DNA of 64,000 nucleotides from Hyphomicrobiales bacterium. Its GTDB lineage: Bacteria; Pseudomonadota; Alphaproteobacteria; Rhizobiales; Rhizobiaceae. Shown here piece by piece: positions 43,875-52,387 of the stretch. The notes beneath the pieces were generated by a model. That model had not been told where the DNA came from. It saw nothing but the letters and a program-made list of their open reading frames with translations, and did no database searches. The stretch is taken from assembly GCA_900472625.1 (NCBI GenBank), contig UCIT01000035.1, positions 1 to 64,000 of the forward strand, in the 5' to 3' direction. The position numbers were made by a program, and so were the translations under genes. Within the stretch, counting starts at the first letter, position 1. Every line of letters starts with the position of its first letter.

Positions 43875-44837
43875 ATGTCATCGGTCTTCCCGGACATCCG
43901 CCCGGACAGCTATTCCCCGCATGCGCTGCACTCGCTGGAGCGCATGTGGCCGGAAACCAATTGCTATATCGATCTATGGATCGAAGTGCTTTCCACGCTC
44001 GGCCTGGCGCCTGAAGCCATGCTCGGCTTCACGCTGGGGCAGGATTTCGAGGGCGACCAGTTCACCTTCTTCAAGGTGCCGCTCGAGGATCTGGAAGCGC
44101 TCTACGGCATCCGCGTCACCGAACTGGCGATCTTCGACAAGGTCGAGCGTCACATCCAGACGCAGATTTCGCGCGGCCGTCTCTGCCTGATCGAGATGGA
44201 CAGCTTCTACATGCCCGACACGCAGGGCACGGCCTACCGCCAGGAGCATGGGAAGACGACGGTTGCCATCAACCGCCTGGATATGGCCGGCAAGCGGGTC
44301 GATTATTTCCACAATGGCGGTTTCTTCAGCCTTGAGGGCGAGGATTTCGACGGGCTGTTCCAGCTGCATCTCACCGACGAAGATCCGCTGTTCCTGCCCT
44401 ACACCGAATTCGCGAAATTTCCCGAAACGCCGGTCGATGCGGCGCAGACGCGGGCCGTCTCGCGCGCGCTGCTGTCGGCCCATTTCGGCCGCCGGCCGCG
44501 CGAAAACCCGATCCGGGCCTTTTCCGCCGTGTTTCCGGAGCAGGTCGAGGCGGTGGCGGAGCGGCCGTTCGGCTTCTTCCACAAGTATGCCTTCAACACG
44601 TTGCGCCAGTTCGGCGCCAATTTCGAGCTGCTGGCCGATCACCTGGTCTGGCATTCGGCCGACGAATTCGGCGCTGCCGCCGAGCATGCCCGTCGCCTGT
44701 CAGAGGCCGCGAAGTCGGTGCAGTTCCAGCTGGCGCGCGCCGTTACCCGCCGGAGGTTCGAGCCGCTTTCGACCGCGCTTGATCCGGCCGCCGATGCATG
44801 GGATGCCGTGATGGCCTCGCTTGCGGAGCGTCTCTGA
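43875..44837 (+). CDS. DUF1839 family protein
   Basis: A 320-residue, apparently soluble protein without signal peptide or membrane segments. I recognise the DUF1839 pattern: WPETNCYIDLWIEVL, TLGQDFEGDQFTFFKVP, LIEMDSFYMPDTQGTAYR, HGKTTVAINRLD and YFHNGGFFSLEGEDF. The MDSFYMPDT..Y...HGKTT block recalls papain-like or butirosin-type acyl-transfer proteins (BtrH-like), which would fit transfer of an aminoacyl group from a carrier protein. That link is my inference, not an established function. TAAGGGA precedes the ATG at 43875, eight bases after the ligase stop, so the four genes from the carrier protein on form a tight operon. Confidence 0.85.
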   Translation: MSSVFPDIRPDSYSPHALHSLERMWPETNCYIDLWIEVLSTLGLAPEAMLGFTLGQDFEGDQFTFFKVPLEDLEALYGIRVTELAIFDKVERHIQTQISRGRLCLIEMDSFYMPDTQGTAYRQEHGKTTVAINRLDMAGKRVDYFHNGGFFSLEGEDFDGLFQLHLTDEDPLFLPYTEFAKFPETPVDAAQTRAVSRALLSAHFGRRPRENPIRAFSAVFPEQVEAVAERPFGFFHKYAFNTLRQFGANFELLADHLVWHSADEFGAAAEHARRLSEAAKSVQFQLARAVTRRRFEPLSTALDPAADAWDAVMASLAERL

Positions 44838-44932
44838 AGCGCGCCGCGCTTTGGAGTTTTTATATGCATGTCGTTGTCGCAAAGCCGTTCAACACCTTTG
44901 CGCGACATGCCTGAGAAGCCGGGAGCCTGATC

Positions 44933-47407
44933 ATGCGTGGGAGATTGGCGAGCGTTGCCGCAGAGGAGACGCTGATCAGCGAGGGCTGGAACCTGGTGCT
45001 GACGGAGGCGGGCGCCTGCGCCGGGCCGCATGACCTGCCGCTCTCGGCGCAGATGATTGCCGCCGAGGTGCCGGGAACGGTTGCCGCCGCGCTGGAAAAG
45101 GTCGGCCTGTTCGACCGTGAAAATCCCGAACCGCTCGATGGCAAGGACGCCTGGTATGTCTGCCGGCTGTTTGATGCGGAGCCCGGCGACGCGATCCTGC
45201 GCTTTGCGGGCCTGGCGACGCTTTGCCATGTGTTCCTGAATGGCCAGGAAATCCTCTCTTCCGAGAGCATGTTCACGCTGCACGAAATCCCCGTGACGCT
45301 GACGGGCGGCGACGAACTTGCGCTGTGCTTCCGGGCGCTGGCGCCGCGGCTTGCCGAAAGCGGTGCCCGCGCCCGCTGGCGGCCGCAGATGATCACGCCG
45401 CAAGGGCTGAAGAACGTCCGCACCACGCTGCTCGGCCATATGCCAGGCTGGTGCCCCGAGATCCATGCAGTCGGCCCCTGGCGCCCGATCACGCTGGTCC
45501 GCCGCGATGTCGTGTCGCTCGACAACGTTACCGTTCGCGCGGTCCTCGAGCCGGATGGCACGGGCCGGCTCAGCGTATCGCTGCATACCGACGCCGATGC
45601 GCCGGATGTGGTGCTTCGCTGCGATGGCCGCGATCAGCCGTTCGAGAAGGTCGGCGAGGGGCATTATTCCGCCATCCTGCGGCTGAAGGACGTCCGGGTT
45701 TGGTGGCCGCACACGCATGGCACGCCCGACCTCTACGACTACGCCATCGTCGTCGACGGCGCCGAGCATCCGGTCGGGCGAACCGGCTTCCGCACGGTCG
45801 AGGCCGATCGCGGCGCCGATGGCCAAGATTTCGCCTTGGTCGTCAATGGCGCGCGGGTGTTCTGCCGCGGCGCGGTGTGGACGACGGCCGATATCGTGCG
45901 GCTGCCGGGCACACGCGCCGATTACGAGCCGTTCCTGCGCCTCGCCGCCGAGGCCGGCATGAACATGATCCGCATCGGCGGCACCATGGCCTACGAGACG
46001 CCTGATTTCTTCGCACTTTGCGACGAGCTCGGCCTGCTCGTCTGGCAGGACTTCATGTTCGCCAATTTCGACTATCCGGGGAAAGACAAGGCGTTCACCG
46101 CGCATGTGCATGCCGAGGTGGAGGAATTCCTGCACGGCGTTCAGGGCTCGCCGTCGCTTGCCGTCCTGTGCGGTGGCAGCGAGATCTACCAGCAGGCGGC
46201 GATGCTCGGGCTGCCGTCGGATTTCTGGTCGGGACCGATCACCGAGGAAATCATCCCGGCGATCGCGCATCGCCTGCGGCCTGACGTTCCCTACGTTCCG
46301 AATTCGCCGTCCGGCGGCGCCATGCCGTTTTCGCCCAATGCCGGTGTGACGCATTACTACGGCGTCGGGGCCTATATGCGTCCGCTCGAGGGTGCCAGGC
46401 GCGCCAATGTGCGCTTTGCCGCCGAGAGCCTCGCCTTCGCCAACGTACCGCAGCAGAAAACGCTGCAGCGCCATCTCGACGTGCCGCCGGTTCACAGCCC
46501 GCTATGGAAGTCGCGGGTGCCGCGCGACCGCGGCGCATCGTGGGATTTCGAGGACGTGCGCGATTTCTATCTCGGCAAGCTTTACGACGTCGATCCGGCG
46601 ACGCTCAGGCGCGAGGACCGCGACCTTTATCTCGACCTGTCGCGTGCCGTTACCGGTGAAGTCGTGGAAGCTACCTTTGCCGAGTGGCGACGCCAGGGCT
46701 CGGGCTGCAACGGCGCTCTGGTCTGGACGTTGCAGGACCTTTTGCCCGGCGCCGGCTGGGGCGTGATCGATTCGACCGGCGAGCCGAAGCCGATCTGGTA
46801 CGCTATGCGCCGCGCTTTCCGGCCGGTGCAGGTGCTCTTGACGGACGAAGGAACCAACGGCCTCGACGTGCATGTCATCAACGAGACCGGCAACGATCTG
46901 CCGCTCGATCTCGAGGTTGTCTGCCTGCGCCACGGCCGCCAGCACGCGGTCAGCGGCGGCCGCATCCTGACGCTGCCGGCGCGCAGCACGCAGACATTCG
47001 CCGCGACCGATCTTTTCGGCGGCTTCTTCGATACCACATACGCCTTCCGTTTCGGCCCGCCGTCGCACGATGTCACCGTCGCGCGCCTGCGGCTGCCGGA
47101 TGGCGGCGCGGTGGTGGCGGAGGCATTTTACTTCCCGCTCGGACGCTCAAAGGCTGTCCACGATGCTGAGATCCAGGTCTCCGTCGTGCAGGAAGGCGGC
47201 CACTGGTTTGCCGATCTGAGCACCGACCGGCTGGCGCAATCCGTGCATTTCGCCATCGACGGCTACAGACCCGACGACGACTGGTTTCACCTGGCACCGG
47301 GCGGCGCCAAGCGTGTTCGCCTTCATCCGCTATCCGCCCACGCCGCAGACGAAAAGCCCTCGGGCGAGGTGCTGGTCCCCGGCGGCCTGCGCGCCGCTGC
47401 CTTCTAG
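44933..47407 (+). CDS. GH2-type glycoside hydrolase (beta-mannosidase-like)
   Basis: An 824-residue protein without a signal peptide, so likely cytosolic. The architecture is GH2: an N-terminal jelly roll (about 15-165, VPGTVAAALEKVGL, WYVCRLF), an Ig-like domain, a TIM barrel (about 275-560) and C-terminal beta domains. The barrel has NGARVFCRGAVWTTADI, GMNMIRIGG and CDELGLLVWQDFMFA. The acid/base Glu would be Glu417 in CGGSEIYQQ, where the usual Asn-Glu is Ser-Glu. The nucleophile would be Glu498 in RFAAESLAFANVP. The changed Asn may mean altered specificity or transglycosylation. It follows DUF1839 by 95 bases. Confidence 0.85.
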   Translation: MRGRLASVAAEETLISEGWNLVLTEAGACAGPHDLPLSAQMIAAEVPGTVAAALEKVGLFDRENPEPLDGKDAWYVCRLFDAEPGDAILRFAGLATLCHVFLNGQEILSSESMFTLHEIPVTLTGGDELALCFRALAPRLAESGARARWRPQMITPQGLKNVRTTLLGHMPGWCPEIHAVGPWRPITLVRRDVVSLDNVTVRAVLEPDGTGRLSVSLHTDADAPDVVLRCDGRDQPFEKVGEGHYSAILRLKDVRVWWPHTHGTPDLYDYAIVVDGAEHPVGRTGFRTVEADRGADGQDFALVVNGARVFCRGAVWTTADIVRLPGTRADYEPFLRLAAEAGMNMIRIGGTMAYETPDFFALCDELGLLVWQDFMFANFDYPGKDKAFTAHVHAEVEEFLHGVQGSPSLAVLCGGSEIYQQAAMLGLPSDFWSGPITEEIIPAIAHRLRPDVPYVPNSPSGGAMPFSPNAGVTHYYGVGAYMRPLEGARRANVRFAAESLAFANVPQQKTLQRHLDVPPVHSPLWKSRVPRDRGASWDFEDVRDFYLGKLYDVDPATLRREDRDLYLDLSRAVTGEVVEATFAEWRRQGSGCNGALVWTLQDLLPGAGWGVIDSTGEPKPIWYAMRRAFRPVQVLLTDEGTNGLDVHVINETGNDLPLDLEVVCLRHGRQHAVSGGRILTLPARSTQTFAATDLFGGFFDTTYAFRFGPPSHDVTVARLRLPDGGAVVAEAFYFPLGRSKAVHDAEIQVSVVQEGGHWFADLSTDRLAQSVHFAIDGYRPDDDWFHLAPGGAKRVRLHPLSAHAADEKPSGEVLVPGGLRAAAF

Positions 47408-47497
47408 GGCGGTGAAGGCAAAAGCTGAGGCGCAATCAATTTCGAAAGACTTTCCTACTAATATACGTGGTCCAAAGAGACCTAGAGCGGATACGGC

Positions 47498-50400
47498 ATG
47501 TCGAAGGGAATTATTGCGAATTCGGTGATGAACGGGGCGGCGGGAATGCTGCTTCTGGTGACCGGGTTCGCGTCCTCCATCATCACGGCGCGATTGCTCG
47601 GCCCTGAGGCCAATGGCATCGTCGCCTTTTCGCTCTGGCTGGTGGTGACCGGCGCCTCGATTGCCGAACTCGGCTCCAGCATCACGCTGTCCAAGACCCT
47701 GCCACAGCTCGAAGCCGAAGGTTTCGACGCCAGGCGGCGGCTTGGTTTCGCGTCGCTGCTGGTCACCGTCATGCTGTGCTCGACGCTGGTGCTGCTCGGC
47801 CTCTACGCGCTGTTCTTCTTCACCTCGGAAGAAATGCATTGGGCGGCGACGGCGCCATCGGTCGCCTATGTCACGGCCGCGCTGTTCTTCGTCCAGGCGA
47901 TCGGCTCCTTCGTCAAATTCTATCTCATCGGTGAGCGGCGGCTGACCGATTTCTTCAAGCTCGCCACCGGTGTCTGCGTGCTGCAGCTGATCGGCGTCGG
48001 CGCCGGCGCGGTGTTCTATGGCGTCGAAGGCGTGTTGGTCGGTTACCTGCTCGGGCAGATGGTGTTCTTCGTCGCCACCATCCCGATCCTGATGACACCG
48101 CGCGACCGGTGCGGCATTCCGATGAAGCATCTGGCGGCGTCCTCCGTCGTGCTGTCGGCGCAGTTCGTCATCGATTCGATCTTCCTCAACAGGCTGGAGC
48201 TGCTGTTCCTGCAGCAGTTCTGGTCGGTCGAAATGGTCGGTTTCTACGCGGTCGGCCTGTCTGTCGCCAACATCGCGCTGCAATTGCCGATCCAGATGAC
48301 CGGCAGCCTGCTGCCCTATTATTCCGAGCGGCGCCACTCGAGCGATGATCGCACGCTGCCGGTAGAGGTGTTCGCCGCCGTTACGCGCAGCATGGCCTAT
48401 ATCATCCTGCCGATGAGCCTGGGGCTGGCGGCGATCTCGAGCGAGCTTGTTCGCGCGGTGTTCGGGGAAGCTTTCGCACGCAGCGGCACCGTCGTGGCGC
48501 TGCTGGCGCTGGCGGCGCCTGCCTATACGTTCATGCAGACGCTCAGCCTCTATCTTCTGTCGATGGACCGGGCGCGCGACCGGCTGAAGGTCAGTATTGT
48601 CGGCGGAGTCGTGATGACGGTCGGCTGCCTGGCTGTCGTTCCCTTTTTTGCGGCCGAAGGTGCGGCACTTGTTCGCATCGGCGTCTTTACCGTGATGTGT
48701 ATCATCATGGTCGGATATACCGGTTTTGGCTCGCAGCTGTCCGGTTTGTACGTAAGTCTCTTCAAAACGCTGGTTGCATCCGTTTTGTGCGCAATTATAG
48801 CCTTGTGGGTTTTACATTATTTAAATGGTTCTATTGGAGTTTTGCTCGCCATAGTCGCTGGAGGTATCGGCTATATTGTTGCGCTTAAAATTTTGAAGGC
48901 AATTCCGCGAGAGGATGCCGAAGTTATGCTGTCGATAGTCGAGAAGATGCCGGGTTCAGTCAAAAATTCAGCCAGGAAAGCCGTCGAGTTCGTCGCGCCG
49001 TCGCATGGCGAGACGCCGAATGACGATTTGCCGATCGAGATCACCGTCGTGACCGGCGCGGCGGAAGGCGCCGGCCGCGAGGCAGCCCTGCCTTTCACCT
49101 TCGATCGCACCGTCGGCTTGTTCAAGCCGGAAACGCCGGGCTCTCAGAAGCGCTCTGCCGCCGTCCTGTTTCTCAATCCGTGGGGACTCGAGGAAATGTG
49201 CAGCCGGCGGTTCTTCCGCGTCACGGCAGAGCACTTCGCCGATCTTGGCGTGTCGAGCCTGCGCTTTGACTATCCGGGTGCCGGCGATGCGCTCGACCTT
49301 ATCGATGACACCATTGGTCTCGCCGTCTGGGAAGATGCGATCCGCGATGCCGCCGAACGGCTGAAACGTCTCAGCGGCTGCAGCCGCATCGTCATCGTTG
49401 CGCAGGGTCTCGGCGCCGCGCTGGCGCAGCGGACCGCGGCATCGATCAGCGGCATCGATGCGATCGCCATGCTCGGCCCCGTCGTCAACGGCCGCGCCTA
49501 TCTGCGCGAACTCAGCGCCTGGTCGAAATTCATCAATTACCACCTCGGGCTCGGCGATTATCCCGCGCCCGAGGGCAAGCATGTGATCGCCGGACTGGAG
49601 ATGCCTGCCGGCATTGCCGCCGAGCTGTCGAAGCTCAGGATCGCGGTACCCGATGCCCTGGCCGCCTCTCGCTACCTCATTCTTGAACGTCCCGAGCGGG
49701 CCGACGACACGACGTTCGCCGACAATCTCAGGGCGCTGGGCGCTACGGTCGAGCAGCGGACGTTCGAGGGCTACGACAGGCTGGTCTCCGATCCCGTCTT
49801 CTCCCGCACGCCGATGGCGACTGTTCAGGCGCTGACCGAATGGCTGGATGCGAACACGACGATCGATCCGGCCGCAACGCCGTCGGTCGCCGCGCTCGAT
49901 GCGCAGTCGATTGTCGGCGACGGGTTCGAGGAAGTGCCGGTGCGTTTCGGCGAGTTCAACCATCTGGTCGGTATCGTTACCCGGCCGCTGGGCAAGCCCA
50001 GCGGTAACAGCGTGCTGTTCCTGTCGACCGCCTATGACCGGCAGTCCGGCTGGGGGCGGGCCATCGTCGATATGGCACGCGGGCTGGCGCGCGAGGGCGT
50101 GGCCTCGCTGCGCTTCGATTCCGCCAATGTCGGCGACAGTGCGCCGCGTCTCGATGCGCCGGATCAGATCCTCTATTCCGCCACCCAGAATGCCGATGCG
50201 CGCGCCGCGATCGACCTGCTCGAGGGGATGGTGCCCGGGCCGCTGATGGTCGCCGGGCGCTGCAGCGGCGGTTTCCTCGCCATCCGCTCCGCCGTGGATG
50301 ACCACAGGATCAAGGCTGCGGTGTCGATCAATCCCTTCGTCTACTACTGGGATCCGAACCAGCCGGTCGAGCGCAAGCACGTGGTCTCGGTGCCGCGCAG

Positions 50401-50812
50401 CTTCGAGGATTACGGACAGCGGCTGTCGAGCCTCGCCACCTTCAAGCGGCTGCTGAAAGGCGATATCGACGTGCTGGCGGCGACCCGCAACGTCGTCATC
50501 GCCTTCTCCCGGCGCATGTCGGTGCGCATCGCGCCGCTGCTCGAATATCTCCCGAGCCGCCGCCACACGGCGACCGAGGTGAAGAAGTCGTTTTCGACGG
50601 TGGGCAAGCGCAAGGTGCCGCTGACGCTGATCTACAGCGAGGGCGACGTCGGGCTCGAGCACATGTATTTCCACTTCGGCCCCGGCGGCCGCAAGTTCGC
50701 GCGCCATCCCAATGTGCGGCTGGTGATGCTGGCGAATGCCGACCACAACCTGACGCCGCCGGAATCACGCGAAACGGTGTTTTCGGAGATTGTTCGGTTG
50801 GCGAAGGTCTGA
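47498..50812 (+). CDS. Polysaccharide flippase fused to two alpha/beta-hydrolase domains
   Basis: A 1104-residue fusion. Residues 1 to about 455 are a Wzx/MATE-like oligosaccharide flippase with 12-14 helices (N-terminus SVMNGAAGMLLLVTGFASSIITARLLGPEANGIVA). Residues of about 530-785 form a first alpha/beta-hydrolase domain, in which the nucleophile elbow reads AQGLG (635-639), with Gly in place of Ser. It is probably inactive. Residues of about 812-1104 form a second hydrolase with elbow GRCSG, so Cys922 would be the nucleophile, with Asp1050 (YSEGD) and His1083 (NADHN) completing a triad. The predicted job is export of a lipid-linked glycan plus acyl or ester chemistry on it. GC content drops at the fusion joint (48760-48930). 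Confidence 0.88.
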   Translation: MSKGIIANSVMNGAAGMLLLVTGFASSIITARLLGPEANGIVAFSLWLVVTGASIAELGSSITLSKTLPQLEAEGFDARRRLGFASLLVTVMLCSTLVLLGLYALFFFTSEEMHWAATAPSVAYVTAALFFVQAIGSFVKFYLIGERRLTDFFKLATGVCVLQLIGVGAGAVFYGVEGVLVGYLLGQMVFFVATIPILMTPRDRCGIPMKHLAASSVVLSAQFVIDSIFLNRLELLFLQQFWSVEMVGFYAVGLSVANIALQLPIQMTGSLLPYYSERRHSSDDRTLPVEVFAAVTRSMAYIILPMSLGLAAISSELVRAVFGEAFARSGTVVALLALAAPAYTFMQTLSLYLLSMDRARDRLKVSIVGGVVMTVGCLAVVPFFAAEGAALVRIGVFTVMCIIMVGYTGFGSQLSGLYVSLFKTLVASVLCAIIALWVLHYLNGSIGVLLAIVAGGIGYIVALKILKAIPREDAEVMLSIVEKMPGSVKNSARKAVEFVAPSHGETPNDDLPIEITVVTGAAEGAGREAALPFTFDRTVGLFKPETPGSQKRSAAVLFLNPWGLEEMCSRRFFRVTAEHFADLGVSSLRFDYPGAGDALDLIDDTIGLAVWEDAIRDAAERLKRLSGCSRIVIVAQGLGAALAQRTAASISGIDAIAMLGPVVNGRAYLRELSAWSKFINYHLGLGDYPAPEGKHVIAGLEMPAGIAAELSKLRIAVPDALAASRYLILERPERADDTTFADNLRALGATVEQRTFEGYDRLVSDPVFSRTPMATVQALTEWLDANTTIDPAATPSVAALDAQSIVGDGFEEVPVRFGEFNHLVGIVTRPLGKPSGNSVLFLSTAYDRQSGWGRAIVDMARGLAREGVASLRFDSANVGDSAPRLDAPDQILYSATQNADARAAIDLLEGMVPGPLMVAGRCSGGFLAIRSAVDDHRIKAAVSINPFVYYWDPNQPVERKHVVSVPRSFEDYGQRLSSLATFKRLLKGDIDVLAATRNVVIAFSRRMSVRIAPLLEYLPSRRHTATEVKKSFSTVGKRKVPLTLIYSEGDVGLEHMYFHFGPGGRKFARHPNVRLVMLANADHNLTPPESRETVFSEIVRLAKV

Positions 50813-50874
50813 GCGAGCGGAACTGCGTTTTGCCTCGTATGATTTGTCCGACTTGCTGGCGGGCGTTCCATGTT

Positions 50875-50990
50875 TCCCTCATCCCCGCTTTGAGCCGGGA
50901 TCCAGCCGCGTCGCGTCTGCGACGCGAATAAAGTCTCTTCAGGCCGAGGACTTGGGCTGACTGGTTCCCGGCACGAGGCCGGGACAAGGG
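50875..50990. repeat. REP/RIME-like imperfect inverted repeat
   Basis: Two similar arms face each other: 50875-50906 (TCCCTCATCCCCGC..., ending GGGATCCAGC) and 50955-50990 (GCTGACTGGTTCCCGG..., ending GGGACAAGGGA). Between them is a perfect 8-bp hairpin, CGCGTCGC/GCGACGCG (50907-50926). This is the build of the intergenic palindromic elements scattered in rhizobial genomes. It lies between convergent genes and could also stabilise or end their transcripts. Confidence 0.7.
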
Positions 50991-51054
50991 AGGAGATTTT
51001 GCCTGTTGACGAAAAACGGAAAATGACACCCGAGATGCGTTCCGGACAGTGATC

Positions 51055-52221
51055 TCAGGCGCCGATAATCTCGTCGTAGACGGCGATGTAGCGTTCGGCG
51101 ACGACGTCCCAGGAATAGGCGTGGGCGTCGGAGAGAAGCTCGGCGCGGATCGTCGGTCCGCTGGTTTCGAGCCTGTCGTAAGCGGTCTCGATCGCTTTGG
51201 CTGCCGCAGCGGTGTCGCCAAAATCCGTCAGCAGGATCTGACGGTGTCGCTCACTCAGTGTCGTGAAGGCCTCGTTGCCGTTCAGCACCGGAATCAGGCC
51301 GGCGCTCATCGCCTCCAGCGCCACCAGCCCGAACCCTTCGTAAGCCGACGCCGACGCGAAGATCGACGATTGCGCGATGATGCCGCGGATCGTGTCGTTG
51401 TCGGGGGAGACGTGGATCGTCACGGTGCCGGCCAGGCCGAGCCGGTCGATCTGGTCGGTCAGATCCTGACGGCTGAGATCGTATTCGACGCCGACGATAT
51501 CGAGATGCCAGTCCGGGTGGCTGGCCGTCAGCGGCACCATGGCATCGATCAGCTTCTCCAGCCGCTTGTTCACCGAGAACCGGCCGAGTGTCAGGATGCG
51601 GCGCTGCGCCGTCTTGGCGGCGCAATCGGCAAACTTGCCGATGTCGGCGCCGTTCTCGATGACGATGGTGCGGTTCGGGGCGATCTCGGCGAACTGCCGC
51701 AGGTCCGACATGCTGCAGCCGATGACCTTGTGATAGGCCATCGCCGAAAAGCGGGTCATGGTCTGAAACCAGACCTTTTTCAGCGCGGCGTAATTTTTAG
51801 TATGGAAGAAGCCGCCATGGGTTGTGACCACCATCGGCTTGCGGTGCAGCAGCCGGCCCCAGGCCAGCGCGTCGAAGAAAAAGTCGATGGCATGCACGTG
51901 AATGACGTCGGCATCGCCAAGGTGGCGGAAGACCTGCGGGGCGATCGGATAGCGGGTGCTACCCGACCAGGGAATGCGGACGACCTCGATGCCGCCGATC
52001 ATCTCGCGATGCGGCAGCGTCGTGTCCTGGTCGGTAAACAGCGAATCGAGCGTGACGACGCGGACGCGGTAGCCGTGGTCGATGATCTGGCGGGCAAGAT
52101 TGCTGACCACGTCCTCCAGACCGCCGCGATTGGGCAGGAACTGGCGGATGACATGGACGATCAACGGCGCGGCGGCCGTCGCTGGCTCGGCATCATGTGC
52201 GTAGATTTCGGCGGCTGACAT
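51055..52221 (-). CDS. GT4-family glycosyltransferase
   Basis: A 388-residue GT-B glycosyltransferase. The N-terminal acceptor domain begins with VHVIRQFLPNRGGLEDVVSNLA, the glycine-rich loop of family 4. The C-terminal donor domain has RILTLGRFSVNKRLEKLIDA and the E-x7-E motif in EGFGLVALEAMSAG, which holds the nucleotide sugar. It probably adds one sugar to a lipid-linked surface glycan at the cytosolic membrane face. GAAGGA precedes the ATG at 52221. It converges on the flippase fusion across the REP-like repeat, so it is in the same island but on its own transcript. Confidence 0.9.
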   Translation of the reverse strand: MSAAEIYAHDAEPATAAAPLIVHVIRQFLPNRGGLEDVVSNLARQIIDHGYRVRVVTLDSLFTDQDTTLPHREMIGGIEVVRIPWSGSTRYPIAPQVFRHLGDADVIHVHAIDFFFDALAWGRLLHRKPMVVTTHGGFFHTKNYAALKKVWFQTMTRFSAMAYHKVIGCSMSDLRQFAEIAPNRTIVIENGADIGKFADCAAKTAQRRILTLGRFSVNKRLEKLIDAMVPLTASHPDWHLDIVGVEYDLSRQDLTDQIDRLGLAGTVTIHVSPDNDTIRGIIAQSSIFASASAYEGFGLVALEAMSAGLIPVLNGNEAFTTLSERHRQILLTDFGDTAAAAKAIETAYDRLETSGPTIRAELLSDAHAYSWDVVAERYIAVYDEIIGA

Positions 52222-52387
52222 CACGGGTCCTTCAGGCCAAACATCGGGGGCCCAAAATTGGAGGACAAGCGTCGGGGCGCGCATCTTGGGCTATGCCAAG
52301 AAGACGCCGCCGGCGTTAAGGGCACGTTAAATGTCTGCGCCCGACGGGATTTGCCGTGTGGAAGAGTTAACCGACCGTCACTTGGTG

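Noticed and set aside
44639..46495. A 618-codon minus-strand frame over DUF1839/GH2
   Set aside because: It spans two real genes and their gap, is rich in Arg/His/Gln, and matches nothing I recognise.
48968..50746. A 592-codon minus-strand frame over the hydrolase part of the fusion
   Set aside because: Antisense shadow with composition unlike a folded protein. The plus-strand hydrolase motifs are clear.
47498..50812. Possible frameshift or assembly join creating the flippase-hydrolase fusion
   Set aside because: The frame is uninterrupted and codon use is coherent on both sides; a true fusion is the simpler reading, though the AT-rich seam is reported.
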